This document shows, one piece after another, positions 45,711 through 54,422 of a DNA stretch of 64,000 bases (position 1 is the first letter of the stretch; the number at the start of each line of letters is the position of its first letter). A program made the translations under genes and the position numbers. The notes beneath the pieces are model-generated. The model saw nothing but the letters and a program-made list of their open reading frames with translations, did not search any database and was not told the origin of the DNA. Source of the stretch: Acidobacteriaceae bacterium UBA1307 (GTDB lineage: Bacteria; Acidobacteriota; Terriglobia; Terriglobales; Acidobacteriaceae); contig DBTV01000040.1 in assembly GCA_002307235.1 (NCBI GenBank), positions 44,568 through 108,567 of the forward strand, written 5' to 3'.

Positions 45711-45877
45711 GGAAAACCTCCGGGCGGCAAGGCCGCTCCTTGTTGGTAGACGCGCGGAACGGTCTGCGCGACGACGCCTCCATGAGAGCCCCTGTTGCCG
45801 GAAAACGCAACCCCGGCGGAATTGGCGGCTGCAAACGGGCGCGGCCGCGCTACACTGCTCGGCGAGGAGCAAAGCCC

Positions 45878-47146
45878 ATGGCAACCACGACGGCAAGCGG
45901 CGCGGCGGCGGAGTTGGCGTCTCGTTTTCAGGCAGTGCGCCGACGCACACTCACCCTGTGCGCCACGCTGAGCCCGGAGGACATGCTGGTGCAGTCGGCC
46001 CCCGAGACCTCCCCGGTGAAGTGGCATCTGGCGCACACGGCCTGGTTCTTTGAGCAGCATGTGCTGCTGGTCTTCGACGAAACCTACGTGGCCTTTGACG
46101 AGGCTTTTTTGCGTCTGTTCGGCAGCCTGTATGCGAGCGTGAGCGAGGCTCCGTGGCAGAGGCTGCGCGCCTCGTTTGCACGGCCCGGGCTTGATGAGAT
46201 TCTGCGCTACCGGGCGCACGTCGACACGCAGATCGGCAGGCTGCTGAGCGTGCCTGTCGCGACCGAGATGCTGCGCAGAGTCGAGCTGGCCATCAGCCAC
46301 GAGGAGCTGCATCAGGAGCAGATGCTGGCCGATCTTCTGCACGCCTTCTACACGAACCCGCTGGCCGCGGCCTACTCGCCCAACGAGGCTCTGCCGGCAG
46401 GCGCGGCGGGCGATCCGGGGCCGCTTGAGTTTCTTGAATTTTCTGCCGCTCGGCGCGAGGTGGGTTATGCGGGCGCGGGCTTTTGCTATGACAACGAGCT
46501 GCCCCGGCACCGGGTGTGGCTTGAGACCTATAGCCTGGCAGACCGGCTGATTACCTGCGGCGAATACGCAGCCTTTATCGCCGATGGCGGCTACCGGAAG
46601 CCGGAGCTATGGCTGGCCGATGGCTGGGACGCGGTCGAGATCGGGGGCTGGCAGGCTCCGCAATATTGGATGAAGCGCGACGGCGACTGGAGCGTCTTTA
46701 CGCTGCATGGGGCGCTGCCGCTCGCCTCGGTGAAGAATCTTCCGGTGACGCATGTGAGCTTTTATGAGGCCGAGGCCTTTGCGCGCTGGGTGGGAGCGCG
46801 GCTGCCGGGCGAGCTGGAGTGGGAGGCCGGTTGCGAGTGCGACGCGACCGGGGGAAACCTGCTCGACAGCGGACGGTTGCTGCCCGCGCCCGCACCGGCG
46901 CAACAGGGCGAGGTGCTGCGGCAGGCGCTGGGTGACGCATGGGAGTGGACGGCGAGCGCCTACACGGGCTATCCGGGCTACCGGCCGGGCGTGGGAATCG
47001 CGGACAACGGCCGCTACATGAGCGGCAAGATGGTGCTGCGCGGCGGAAGCTGCCTGACGCCAGCCCGTCACATCCGGCCGAGCTATCGGAACTTTTTGAC
47101 GCCGGAGACCCGGCACCACTGCACCGGGATTCGGCTGGCGTATTAG
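45878..47146 (+). CDS. egtB: Ergothioneine biosynthesis sulfoxide synthase EgtB-like
   Basis: 422 residues: N-terminal DinB-like helical bundle with WHLAHTAWFFE and HEELHQE (HX3HXE), together the three-histidine iron site of EgtB, then an FGE-sulfatase domain with VTHVSFYEAEAFARWVGARLPGELEWE, GDAWEWTASAY and VLRGGSC. EgtB joins hercynine with gamma-glutamyl-cysteine or cysteine using O2. The hercynine-forming methyltransferase EgtD usually lies next door but none is seen here, so EgtD must be elsewhere or the true substrate differs. ATG 45878 follows GAGGAG at eight bases. Confidence 0.85.
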   Translation: MATTTASGAAAELASRFQAVRRRTLTLCATLSPEDMLVQSAPETSPVKWHLAHTAWFFEQHVLLVFDETYVAFDEAFLRLFGSLYASVSEAPWQRLRASFARPGLDEILRYRAHVDTQIGRLLSVPVATEMLRRVELAISHEELHQEQMLADLLHAFYTNPLAAAYSPNEALPAGAAGDPGPLEFLEFSAARREVGYAGAGFCYDNELPRHRVWLETYSLADRLITCGEYAAFIADGGYRKPELWLADGWDAVEIGGWQAPQYWMKRDGDWSVFTLHGALPLASVKNLPVTHVSFYEAEAFARWVGARLPGELEWEAGCECDATGGNLLDSGRLLPAPAPAQQGEVLRQALGDAWEWTASAYTGYPGYRPGVGIADNGRYMSGKMVLRGGSCLTPARHIRPSYRNFLTPETRHHCTGIRLAY

Positions 47147-47180
47147 AATTTGTTGACGCTGTGGCGTGGCGAGAGGGGCT

Positions 47181-47489
47181 CTAGGAATTTTCGCCTTCGC
47201 CCGGCTCCGGCCGCAGATAAAGCCAGTGCAGCAGCGCCCAGGCCACCAGCAGTTGCAGCACGGCCGAAAGCAGATGCGGAAACCCCAGCAACAGATCGAG
47301 ATGCGGTAGTGGCTGGGGATTCATCACACTGCCGGCCATCGGCTGCCGCTGGTTCAGCGCCTCGAACCAACGCAGCAACGGCCAAGTCACTGCGTTCGCC
47401 AACTGAAAAACACTCTGCGCGATCAGCGTTCCGATCACGATGGTTCCAATAAAACTGCGCACCAGCACAGTGCGAATCCGCTCAAACAT
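47181..47489 (-). CDS. Small unknown membrane protein
   Basis: 102 residues with two likely helices (FIGTIVIGTLIAQSVFQLANAVTW and LLSAVLQLLVAWALLHWLYL) and a charged tail. ATG 47489 has GAGG five bases upstream and overlaps the end of the next gene upstream by 8 bases, so the two are probably translated together. The family is not recognised. Confidence 0.6.
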   Translation of the reverse strand: MFERIRTVLVRSFIGTIVIGTLIAQSVFQLANAVTWPLLRWFEALNQRQPMAGSVMNPQPLPHLDLLLGFPHLLSAVLQLLVAWALLHWLYLRPEPGEGENS

Positions 47490-47880
47490 CTTTGCCTCGC
47501 GTGAGTTGCTTGTACGTATCGGTAAGAACCGCGACCGGATCGGCGCCGTAGACCCAGCGCGCCAGAAGCCAGACGGCCAGCAGAAAAATGGGAAGCGCGA
47601 AGAGCATGGCGAGTGCGTTGGCCATGTCACTGGGGCTGGGCGAACCGGCGACCAGCGCCGCCATCACATCCTCTCGTCGCAGCTCCGGCCGAAAGAAGCG
47701 CGCGACCTGCGTCAGCAGCGGCGCGGTCAGCGGCCATGCCGCCGACCAGATGAAGCGCAAGGCCATCAGCAACGCCTCGCAACTGCCCAACAGCAGCACG
47801 ACCATCGCCACCACCGCGCCATGCGAACGCGCGAGCGCCCTTCGCGACGCATCGAATGTGAAGAATTGCATGGCCAGCAT
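47482..47880 (-). CDS. Small unknown membrane protein
   Basis: 132 residues with two or three hydrophobic segments (GAVVAMVVLLLGSCEALLMAL, MALRFIWSAAWPL, LAMLFALPIFLLAVWLLARWV). ATG 47880 and ATG 47871 are both possible starts; GGAATA lies before the first. It is the first gene of a two-gene unit with 47181-47489. The family is not recognised. The unit begins next to the terminator of the glycosidase gene. Confidence 0.58.
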   Translation of the reverse strand: MLAMQFFTFDASRRALARSHGAVVAMVVLLLGSCEALLMALRFIWSAAWPLTAPLLTQVARFFRPELRREDVMAALVAGSPSPSDMANALAMLFALPIFLLAVWLLARWVYGADPVAVLTDTYKQLTRGKDV

Positions 47881-47913
47881 TATTCCACTGATTCGTTTTT
47901 GGACCCAAGCAGA

Positions 47914-47954
47914 AAAAAGCCCTCGCGCGGACAAGGCGCGTGCGAGGGCTTTTT
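47914..47954 (-). terminator. Terminator of the GH27 gene
   Basis: AAAAAGCCCTCGC (47914-47926) pairs with GCGAGGGCTTTTT (47942-47954); T follows on either strand, so it can also act on the plus strand. Confidence 0.85.
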
Positions 47955-47970
47955 GACATACGCAGAAAAA

Positions 47971-49173
47971 CTACTTTGCGGGAATGCGCACCAGCAGCAC
48001 ATCGTGGCGGGCGATCTCGACGGGCATGTTTTCCGCCAGCGCAATCATCGCGCCCGTCCACAGATTTTTTGCCGGTCCGGCATGCAGACCGAGCGAGGCC
48101 AGCGGCAGATGGAAGGGATGCGTCGCCACACGCTCCGGGCCGTGGTTGAGCACGGCGAGCGCGGTGTCGCCATTGGCCAGCGGGCGCGTCCAGAGCTCGA
48201 CCTCGCCATCGACGTAGACGCGACGGGCCTGCTTGCCGAGCGGGTCCTGATCGAGGGCGATCACCTCTTTGTTGGTGAGGATGGCCTTGATCTCGGGCTT
48301 CATGTGGGGCAGGTCGTTGCCGGCCAGCAGCGGCGCGGCCAGCATGGCCCACATGGAAAAGTGCGCGCGGTTTTCATCGAGCGAGAGATCGCCGTTGCCG
48401 ACCTCGAGCATGTCGGGATCGTTCCAGTGGCCGGGGCCGGAGTAGTCGGCCAGACCCGCCTGTGCGTTGAGGATCATGGCGATGCTCGGCCAGTTAGCCT
48501 CGACGTCGCCGGTGGTGCGCCAGAGGTTGCCGCCGACCGAGGCACCCCACTCCCAGACCGAATCCCAACCGTACTGGCAGAGCGAGTAGACGATGGGCTT
48601 GCCGGTGGACTGAATCGCCTTGCCCATCTTGGCGTAGGCGGCAATCATCAGCCGCGCCTGCTCGGGCCGGTCGTGCAGAGCCTTGGGATACATGACATCT
48701 TCGCGGAAGCTGCACAGATCGTACTTGAGGTAGTCGACGCCCCAGTCGGCATACATCTTCGCGTCCTGCTCCTCGTGGCCGAGCGAGGCGGTGTAACCGG
48801 CGCAGGTTTTGGCGCCCGGGCCGGAGTAGATGCCGAGCTTGAGACCGCGCGCATGGACGTAATCGGCAAGGCCCTTCATGTCAGGGAATTTGGAGTTCGT
48901 ATGCAGAATGCCCTGCGCATCGCGCTCCCCCTCCCAGGTGTCGTCGATGTTGATGTAGACATAACCGGCGTCGCGCATGCCGGTCGCGACCATCTGGTCG
49001 GCGGCGTTCTTGATGTCCTGCTCGGTGACCTTTTCGGCGAAGAAGTTCCAACTGTTCCAGCCCATGGGCGGGGTGGCGGCAACGAGGGGTGCGGGTTTGG
49101 GGGCAGACTGGGCCGAAGTGGCCAGCGCACAGAGAAGAAGACCGGCGGCAACAAGACAGGAAGAACAGCGCAT
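47971..49173 (-). CDS. Secreted glycoside hydrolase family 27 (alpha-galactosidase-like)
   Basis: 400 residues with a signal peptide ending about TSAQSA. The (beta/alpha)8 catalytic domain begins PPMGWNSWNFF and has INIDDTWEG, GIYSGPGAKTCAG, the nucleophile aspartate in DYLKYDLC and the acid/base aspartate in RTTGDVEANW; GHWNDPDMLEVGN and a C-terminal beta domain (EVELWTRPLANGD) complete the family pattern. Likely cleaves alpha-galactosides or related plant polysaccharide side chains outside the cell membrane. ATG 49173 follows AGGAG at seven bases. A single gene with its own terminator. Confidence 0.92.
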   Translation of the reverse strand: MRCSSCLVAAGLLLCALATSAQSAPKPAPLVAATPPMGWNSWNFFAEKVTEQDIKNAADQMVATGMRDAGYVYINIDDTWEGERDAQGILHTNSKFPDMKGLADYVHARGLKLGIYSGPGAKTCAGYTASLGHEEQDAKMYADWGVDYLKYDLCSFREDVMYPKALHDRPEQARLMIAAYAKMGKAIQSTGKPIVYSLCQYGWDSVWEWGASVGGNLWRTTGDVEANWPSIAMILNAQAGLADYSGPGHWNDPDMLEVGNGDLSLDENRAHFSMWAMLAAPLLAGNDLPHMKPEIKAILTNKEVIALDQDPLGKQARRVYVDGEVELWTRPLANGDTALAVLNHGPERVATHPFHLPLASLGLHAGPAKNLWTGAMIALAENMPVEIARHDVLLVRIPAK

Positions 49174-49327
49174 GGAGTAGCTCCTAAATATTTCTCGCCA
49201 TTGTAGGGTGCACCTGCTCGTAGCCGCAAACCGGCGCAAGAGTGGGGCAATGTTTTTGCCGCCGGATTTTTCACGGCCAGGTTGCGATCTGGGGTAAGCT
49301 GGGGGCACGAAGGCTCAGGAGCGGAAG

Positions 49328-50260
49328 ATGCAGGAAGTTCCTCACAACGGCGGCGAGGTTCTGTGGACGTGGTGCGAAAACGCGCACGACACGATCTTTC
49401 GTCCCTACCATCGCCTCATGCTCAAGCGCGTGGTGATCTGGCTCAGCCTGCTCAGCTTTGTCACGCACATTGTGCTGATTTTTTTGGCACGGCTGCTGCA
49501 TGCGCCCGCGGGCTGGGCGGAGGCGCTCGGCCCCGATTACCTGGCAGCCATCGCCACGCCATTCAACGTCATTCTGTTCTACGAAGTGATGACGTTGATC
49601 GGTGCGCTGCCGAACTCAACGACCAAGTCGATTGCAAGCCAGTATGAGATTGTCTCGCTGATCTTTCTCCGCGAGGTGCTGCGCGACATTAGCCATATTG
49701 AGGAGTTCATCACCACACGACACTTCTCGATGGAGACCCTGCCCCTGTTCCTGAACATGTGGGGCAGCGTGCTGATGTATCTGATGGTGGCCATCTTCCG
49801 CCACGTTGCCGCGCAACGGGCCGGGCGCTCGGTGGCGCAGTTGCCCACCTGGGAAACCATCCGCCTGATCCGGCAGAAGAAGGCCGTCTCCTCGCTGCTG
49901 GCGGTGTTGTTGACCGGCATGGCGGCATGGAACATCGGGCTGTTCGGCCGCACCTTCATCCGCATTCTCGCCACCGGACAGGGCAGGCTGGAATCAGCCA
50001 CCAGCTTCTATAACGACATGTTCACGGTGATGGTTTTTACCGATGTGCTGGTGCTGATTCTTCTGCTGCTGTTCACCGGCCGCTACGAGATGGTCTTTCG
50101 CAATGCCGGTTACGTGGTCTCGATTGTCGTTATCCGCTTCGCGTTGACCGAGGGCTTTCCCTATGGCGCTCCCTTGGCGCTGATGGCCATGCTCTTCGGC
50201 ACCGCGACGGTGATGATCTACAACTACCACGTGAGCGTAAGCGGCCCACTCGAAGGTTGA
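49328..50260 (+). CDS. Unknown polytopic membrane protein
   Basis: 310 residues with about seven hydrophobic segments (for example VVIWLSLLSFVTHIVLIFLARLL-like at 35-57, and DVLVLILLLLFTG, VVSIVVIRFAL, MAMLFGTATVMIYNY near the end). A conserved-looking polar loop FLREVLRDISHIEEFITTRHF separates helices 2 and 3. The family is not recognised. AGGAG stands ahead of ATG 49328 with seven bases between. No operon partner on the plus strand. Confidence 0.7.
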   Translation: MQEVPHNGGEVLWTWCENAHDTIFRPYHRLMLKRVVIWLSLLSFVTHIVLIFLARLLHAPAGWAEALGPDYLAAIATPFNVILFYEVMTLIGALPNSTTKSIASQYEIVSLIFLREVLRDISHIEEFITTRHFSMETLPLFLNMWGSVLMYLMVAIFRHVAAQRAGRSVAQLPTWETIRLIRQKKAVSSLLAVLLTGMAAWNIGLFGRTFIRILATGQGRLESATSFYNDMFTVMVFTDVLVLILLLLFTGRYEMVFRNAGYVVSIVVIRFALTEGFPYGAPLALMAMLFGTATVMIYNYHVSVSGPLEG

Positions 50261-50318
50261 TGACGCGCGGCCCGATGCGGCAAGGATCCAGGCCGCGCGC
50301 GCCAAGTGGAAGGAAAAA

Positions 50319-50975
50319 TCAGCCGAGCAGGCTTGAGAGTTTTTCGCTGAGCGCAGCGACCTGCTGGCGAAGATCGGCGACCTCGGATTCAAGCCGCGCG
50401 ATGCGCTCTTCGTCGACGCCCGGGGTCGCAGCCATCGCCGCAGACGGCACGGCCAGCAGCGCCGCATCCACAGGCCCGGAGAGCAGATGTGCGTAGCGGG
50501 CCTCGCGCGCACCCGGCGCACGCGGCAACAGCGCGACCAGAGCGGGCGCGCGCTCCATCAGCCTTTTGAGCCCCGCCACAACGTCGGTAATATCGTCGAA
50601 GCGCTGCAACCGCTCGGTGCGTCCGCGCAGCTCGCCGGGCGTCTGCGGGCCGCGCAGCAACAGCACGCAGAGCAGCGCGGTTTCAGCGCGGGTAAAGTTG
50701 AAGATCTCGCCAAAGCGGTGCTCGAACTTGGCAACGCGGCCATCGGCGCGCGCCTCGGCGGCCAGTCCCAGCTCCTCAAGTCCGGCCAGAGCCTCGCGCA
50801 CCTCGTCCTCGGCCAGCGTCATCACCGGCTCGCGGTTCGAGCGCTGATTCGAGGCGTTCACGAGCGCGTTGAGCGTGAGCGGGTAATACTCGGGCGTGGT
50901 GACTTCTTTTTCGACCAGCGCGCCAAGAACGCGGGCCTGGGCGGCGGAGAGCTGAAAGGCGGTTTCTTCGGGCAT
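50319..50975 (-). CDS. YceH-family (DUF480) protein
   Basis: 218 residues: two winged-helix-like repeats typical of YceH: LSAAQARVLGALVEKEVTTPEYYPLTLNAL with ASNQRSNREPVM, then TRAETALLCVLLLRGPQTPGELRGR. The C-terminal 40 residues form a short coiled coil (ARLESEVADLRQQVAALSEKL). The role is unsettled; it is a cytosolic, probably nucleic-acid-binding protein. ATG 50975 opens the first repeat. A beta-barrel gene follows in the same direction upstream, with a 35-base gap. Confidence 0.85.
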   Translation of the reverse strand: MPEETAFQLSAAQARVLGALVEKEVTTPEYYPLTLNALVNASNQRSNREPVMTLAEDEVREALAGLEELGLAAEARADGRVAKFEHRFGEIFNFTRAETALLCVLLLRGPQTPGELRGRTERLQRFDDITDVVAGLKRLMERAPALVALLPRAPGAREARYAHLLSGPVDAALLAVPSAAMAATPGVDEERIARLESEVADLRQQVAALSEKLSSLLG

Positions 50976-51010
50976 GGTTCCATTGTGCCTGAGCCAGCCG
51001 CCGCGCGGGT

Positions 51011-51853
51011 TTACGGCAGGTGACCCGGCTCGTCGTGGCCGCCGAAACGGAATTGGAGGCCGGCGTAGGCGATCCAGTTCGGCTCGTCATTGGCGGCGCG
51101 CGCGTGGTGCAGCGAACGGCCGCTCATCAACAGCAGGCGCAGATGGCCCGCGTGGTCGAGCGTGCGGCGCAGGCCGCAATCGAGCGTTTCGCTGCGCTGC
51201 GCGGATTCGTCGGCCGCGTGATCGATGTCGGTGAGATCGTAGATTTCGCCGTACAGCTCAAAACGGTCGCTGAAGGCATGGCCCACGATCAGCCCGCGCC
51301 CCCAGCGGTCCGGCACGTGACGATTGCCGATCCAGCGGCCCAGTTCCCCATTGAAGGCAATGGGACCAAAGCGGGTGGTGAACTCGATCGGAAAATAATA
51401 TTGCGGGCCGGGATCGACGACGCCGCGCCGCACCGAGGCCGTCGGATTGCTGACCAGCACCTGCGGATAAAAGCCGAGCGAGAAGTTCATGTTCTCGTCG
51501 GTGGGAGTCTCGCCGGCGCGGTGGTGTTCGTAGGGCCGCCACTTGATGCCGGCCAGCGAATCACCGAGGCCGAGGCGGGTCGTATTGTTTTCGTCGGTCG
51601 CGGCGGCCAGAGGAACTTCAAACTTGAGCTGAAGGCGGTCGCCCCAGCCATAGTTCATGTCGAGATTGGGCAGCTCGTAGTCGCCGCTCCCGGCATGGTG
51701 TTCGCCGGTCCAGCCGAGATTGATCTCCCAGTGTCCCGCGCCCGGCGTCCCCGGATCATCGGTGATAAACGGCGGCCCACCCTGAGCGCGCGCCGCGCAG
51801 AGGGCACCGGCGGTCGTCAGCAGGGCGTACAAAAGCAGAAGCCTGCGGATCAT
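51011..51853 (-). CDS. Outer-membrane beta-barrel protein (transporter-like)
   Basis: 280 residues: signal peptide (MIRRLLLLYALLTTAGALCAARAQ), then GPPFITDDPGTPGAGHWEINLG and a run of alternating strands (LQLKFEVPLA, NFSLGFYPQVLVSN, FELYGEIYDL) ending YAGLQFRFGG. The pattern fits transporter-like beta-barrels of unknown substrate found in proteobacteria and acidobacteria. ATG 51853 is used; a TTG lies 12 bases upstream, and neither has a good ribosome site. It lies upstream of yceH on the same strand. Confidence 0.72.
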   Translation of the reverse strand: MIRRLLLLYALLTTAGALCAARAQGGPPFITDDPGTPGAGHWEINLGWTGEHHAGSGDYELPNLDMNYGWGDRLQLKFEVPLAAATDENNTTRLGLGDSLAGIKWRPYEHHRAGETPTDENMNFSLGFYPQVLVSNPTASVRRGVVDPGPQYYFPIEFTTRFGPIAFNGELGRWIGNRHVPDRWGRGLIVGHAFSDRFELYGEIYDLTDIDHAADESAQRSETLDCGLRRTLDHAGHLRLLLMSGRSLHHARAANDEPNWIAYAGLQFRFGGHDEPGHLP

Positions 51854-51899
51854 GGTTGCAAACAAGAAAGGGGACCTCGTAGAAAAAGTCTACAAGGAA

Positions 51900-52346
51900 C
51901 TACCTACGCGCGTGCGCATGCCTCCGGGTTCTTGCTCTGTAGCGGGCCGGCACCAGAAACGGCGAGGGAATCACCAGAAGCAGCGCCGAGGCGATCCAGA
52001 GAAAAGCCCCGACCCGCAGCTGCACATGATCGAGAAACAGCAGCACGGCGCCGGTCGGAAGCAGAAGCAGAAGCAGCGCGCCGAGAAGCAGTTGCACCGT
52101 GCGCAGATGGCGGCTGAAGCCGATAACGAAGCCGACCACGACGATGAGGTTGAAGGTCACGATCAGGTACTCGGTGGCGAGCGAAGCCACCGTCGTGTCG
52201 CCCATGCCGGTCGCGTTCCAGGCGCAGCTCCAGCCCACGTAACTCTGCCCCAGAATATCCCGGCAGACGGGCAGAAGCAGCGACGACACAAACAAGACAA
52301 CACCCGCAGTCCTCAGGGTACGTATCAGGCGCGGAGCGACGATCAT
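51900..52346 (-). CDS. Unknown membrane protein
   Basis: About 148 residues with four hydrophobic segments (TAGVVLFVSSLLLPVC, LIVTFNLIVVVGFVIGF, LLLGALLLLLLPTGAVLLFL, FLWIASALLLVIPSPFL) and a basic tail. The family is not recognised. The start is uncertain between ATG 52346 and ATG 52382. It stands 46 bases upstream of the beta-barrel gene on the same strand. Confidence 0.55.
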   Translation of the reverse strand: MIVAPRLIRTLRTAGVVLFVSSLLLPVCRDILGQSYVGWSCAWNATGMGDTTVASLATEYLIVTFNLIVVVGFVIGFSRHLRTVQLLLGALLLLLLPTGAVLLFLDHVQLRVGAFLWIASALLLVIPSPFLVPARYRARTRRHAHARR

Positions 52347-52547
52347 GCGAAGCTCAAGAAGCGACACAGCAGCCCTTTCCATGCGTTGCGGGGGCAAATT
52401 TGCAAAGGGATCTTTGCCCTGAATGATATACGCTTTTTGCATCTGTGCGCGCCTGCCCACGCGGCATTTTTGCGCGGATTTTTCCTCACTGATTTTTTAT
52501 CTTTTCTCCGCGCCGACAGTCACACCATTCTGCGATACTGAACAATC

Positions 52548-53099
52548 ATGCCTATTGACAACTTGCAGCAAGCAGCGCAAACCATTGCAGGTTTCCTTTC
52601 TAACCTGAACAAGCTCGGCGGCATGCGGCTGAAATACCGCATCGTTGCCGGTGACGGAGCGCGTGATCCCAAGGGCCTTGAGGCACGCCAGATCTATGTC
52701 GAACTCAGTGGTCCGGATGCACCGCTGCTCACCCAGCACAACGGCGAACTGCTGCGTGCGCTTGAGACGGTAGCCGCGCAGATGTTGCGACTCGACCAGC
52801 GCGAGCACGACCTGATCAGCTTTGACTCGGGCAACTACAAGGCTCTGCGCGCCGAAGAGCTCCGCCTGCAGGCCGAAGCCGCCGCGGAAAAGGTTCTCAA
52901 GACCGGCGTGCCCTTCAGCTTTCCGCCTATGAACAGCCGCGAGCGACGGCTGCTGCACTTGGCCTTCCGCTCCATTGAGGGCGTCGAGACCGCCTCGAGC
53001 GGCGAAGGACCGGGCCGCTTTCTGGCCGTCTATCCGGCGGGCAAGACCGATCTGCCGGTGCAGGTGCCGACGCGGCCGCGCAACTTCGGTCGCAGGTAA
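52548..53099 (+). CDS. KH-R3H domain RNA-binding protein (Jag/KhpB-like)
   Basis: 183 residues. The C-terminal R3H domain is clear: MNSRERRLLHLAFRSIEG with Arg-x3-His, followed by VETASSGEGPGRFLAVYP. Before it is a KH-like segment (about 25-85) with the GXXG loop replaced by LLTQHNGELLRALETV. The Jag N-terminal domain is absent. Jag/KhpB usually lies beside yidC; here it is 5 kb away. It is predicted to bind RNA in the cytosol. Ribosome-binding sequence is weak. The nucleoside hydrolase gene follows 33 bases later. Confidence 0.8.
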   Translation: MPIDNLQQAAQTIAGFLSNLNKLGGMRLKYRIVAGDGARDPKGLEARQIYVELSGPDAPLLTQHNGELLRALETVAAQMLRLDQREHDLISFDSGNYKALRAEELRLQAEAAAEKVLKTGVPFSFPPMNSRERRLLHLAFRSIEGVETASSGEGPGRFLAVYPAGKTDLPVQVPTRPRNFGRR

Positions 53100-53132
53100 A
53101 AAAACGGGCCCCGCACGGGTACAATACCCGGC

Positions 53133-54155
53133 ATGAAATCTTTTTTGATGTTGGCACTCGTGCTGGCCGGCTCGCTTTGCAGCGCCGAACGCAGACTCGT
53201 GGTTGTGGATCAGGACGCCACCGGCCCAGGCACCACCAACCAGATGGCATTGCTGGCCCTGCTGGAGTCGCCCGAGGTGGAACTGCTCGGCATCACCGAG
53301 GTGACCGGCGACGGCTGGATGGACGCGAACACGCGGCACACGTTGCGCATGCTGGAGCTGACCGGCCACGGCACGGTTCCGGTGGCACGCGGCGCACGCG
53401 GCCCGCTGGTGCGCGACCGCGAACAGACGCGGCTTGAAGAGGCCCTGGTCGGCAAACCCGGCTGGCTTGGCGCCTGGCGCGCCGACGAGTCCAATGCGCC
53501 GATCCCCGAGGGCGAACCCGTACTCAAGCCCATCGACGAGGACGCCGCGCACTTTCTTCTCCGTCAGGTTCACGCTCATCCGCATCAGGTAACGATCTAC
53601 GCCGGTGGCCCGCTGACCAACATCGCGCTGGCCATCAGCCTAGACCCGCAGTTCGCCGCGCTCACCAAGGGGCTGGTGGTGATGGGTGGAAGCCTGAACC
53701 CCTCGATCGACGGCGGCAACCATCCCCGCCGCGAGTTCAACTTCTGGTTCGATCCCGAGGCCGCGCACATTGTGCTGCGCGCCGACTGGCCGCGCGTTGA
53801 CGTGACCACGGTCGACGCCTCGGTGCAGGCGCCGTTGACCGCGGAGATTCTCCATCAGCTTGCCGCTTCAGACAAACCGGCGGCGCGCTACATTGCACGG
53901 TGGTCCAAGCCCGTCTCGTACATGTGGGATGAGCTGGCCGCGCTCGCATGGATTGATCCGGCGATCATCACCCGCGAGCAGATCGTGTTCATGGACGTGG
54001 ACCTGAGCCACGGGCCGGGCTACGGCGACACGCTTACCTGGGATGATGAGGACAAGCCCGCGACCGGCCTGCGCGCGGTGCATGCGCAGCTCGGCATCGA
54101 CCGCGCACGCTTTGAAAAACTCTTCGTCGCGCGCATCGCTGGCACGACGAAATAG
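53133..54155 (+). CDS. Secreted nucleoside hydrolase-family protein
   Basis: 340 residues with a signal peptide (MKSFLMLALVLAGSLCSA). It has the nucleoside hydrolase fold: VVVDQDATGPGTTN at the first metal site, VELLGITEVTGDG, IYAGGPLTNIALA and FNFWFDPEAAHIVL. The usual DTDPGIDD metal motif is reduced to DQDATGPGTTN, and the late His-Asp (before AVALDP) is Trp-Asp (MWDELAALAWIDP). It may therefore act on other N- or O-glycosides or need a different metal arrangement. It should lie in the periplasm. ATG 53133 has no strong ribosome site; it may be co-transcribed with the Jag-like gene. Confidence 0.82.
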   Translation: MKSFLMLALVLAGSLCSAERRLVVVDQDATGPGTTNQMALLALLESPEVELLGITEVTGDGWMDANTRHTLRMLELTGHGTVPVARGARGPLVRDREQTRLEEALVGKPGWLGAWRADESNAPIPEGEPVLKPIDEDAAHFLLRQVHAHPHQVTIYAGGPLTNIALAISLDPQFAALTKGLVVMGGSLNPSIDGGNHPRREFNFWFDPEAAHIVLRADWPRVDVTTVDASVQAPLTAEILHQLAASDKPAARYIARWSKPVSYMWDELAALAWIDPAIITREQIVFMDVDLSHGPGYGDTLTWDDEDKPATGLRAVHAQLGIDRARFEKLFVARIAGTTK

Positions 54156-54183
54156 CGTTGCCCGCGCAAAACTTCCTGGTCGC

Positions 54184-54295
54184 GTGTCAGAGCATCGCTT
54201 CGAGCCGTGATCGGGTTTTCTCTTTGCGCGCAGGGCCTGAAGGCCATGCTTCAATGGCGGAGCTTTGCGGCACGACTGAAGTCGTGCCCTGACAC
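54184..54295. repeat. R3 element, second copy
   Basis: GTGTCAG (54184-54190) and CTGACAC (54289-54295) form the ends. Inside are GGCC-TGAA-GGCC (54234-54245), GCCAT-GCTTCA-ATGGC near 54243-54258, and GGCACGAC-TGAA-GTCGTGCC (54269-54288). Its hairpins share the TGAA/TTCA loops of the element at 38415. Confidence 0.5.
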
Positions 54296-54369
54296 AGGCA
54301 TTCGACAACGAAAGTAATGCGCGCGCAGCCCGCCATGGCCGTTGAAGGCAGTACCGCGCAAGCAAAAGG

Positions 54370-54396
54370 AAAAGGCCGCGATGATCGCGGCCTTTT
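54370..54396. terminator. Bidirectional terminator between the nucleoside hydrolase gene and dnaA
   Basis: AAAAGGCCGCG (54370-54380) pairs with CGCGGCCTTTT (54386-54396) around ATGAT; T-rich on both strands. Confidence 0.85.
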
Positions 54397-54422
54397 CTCT
54401 GTCTCTGGCATCCCCAAAAAGA

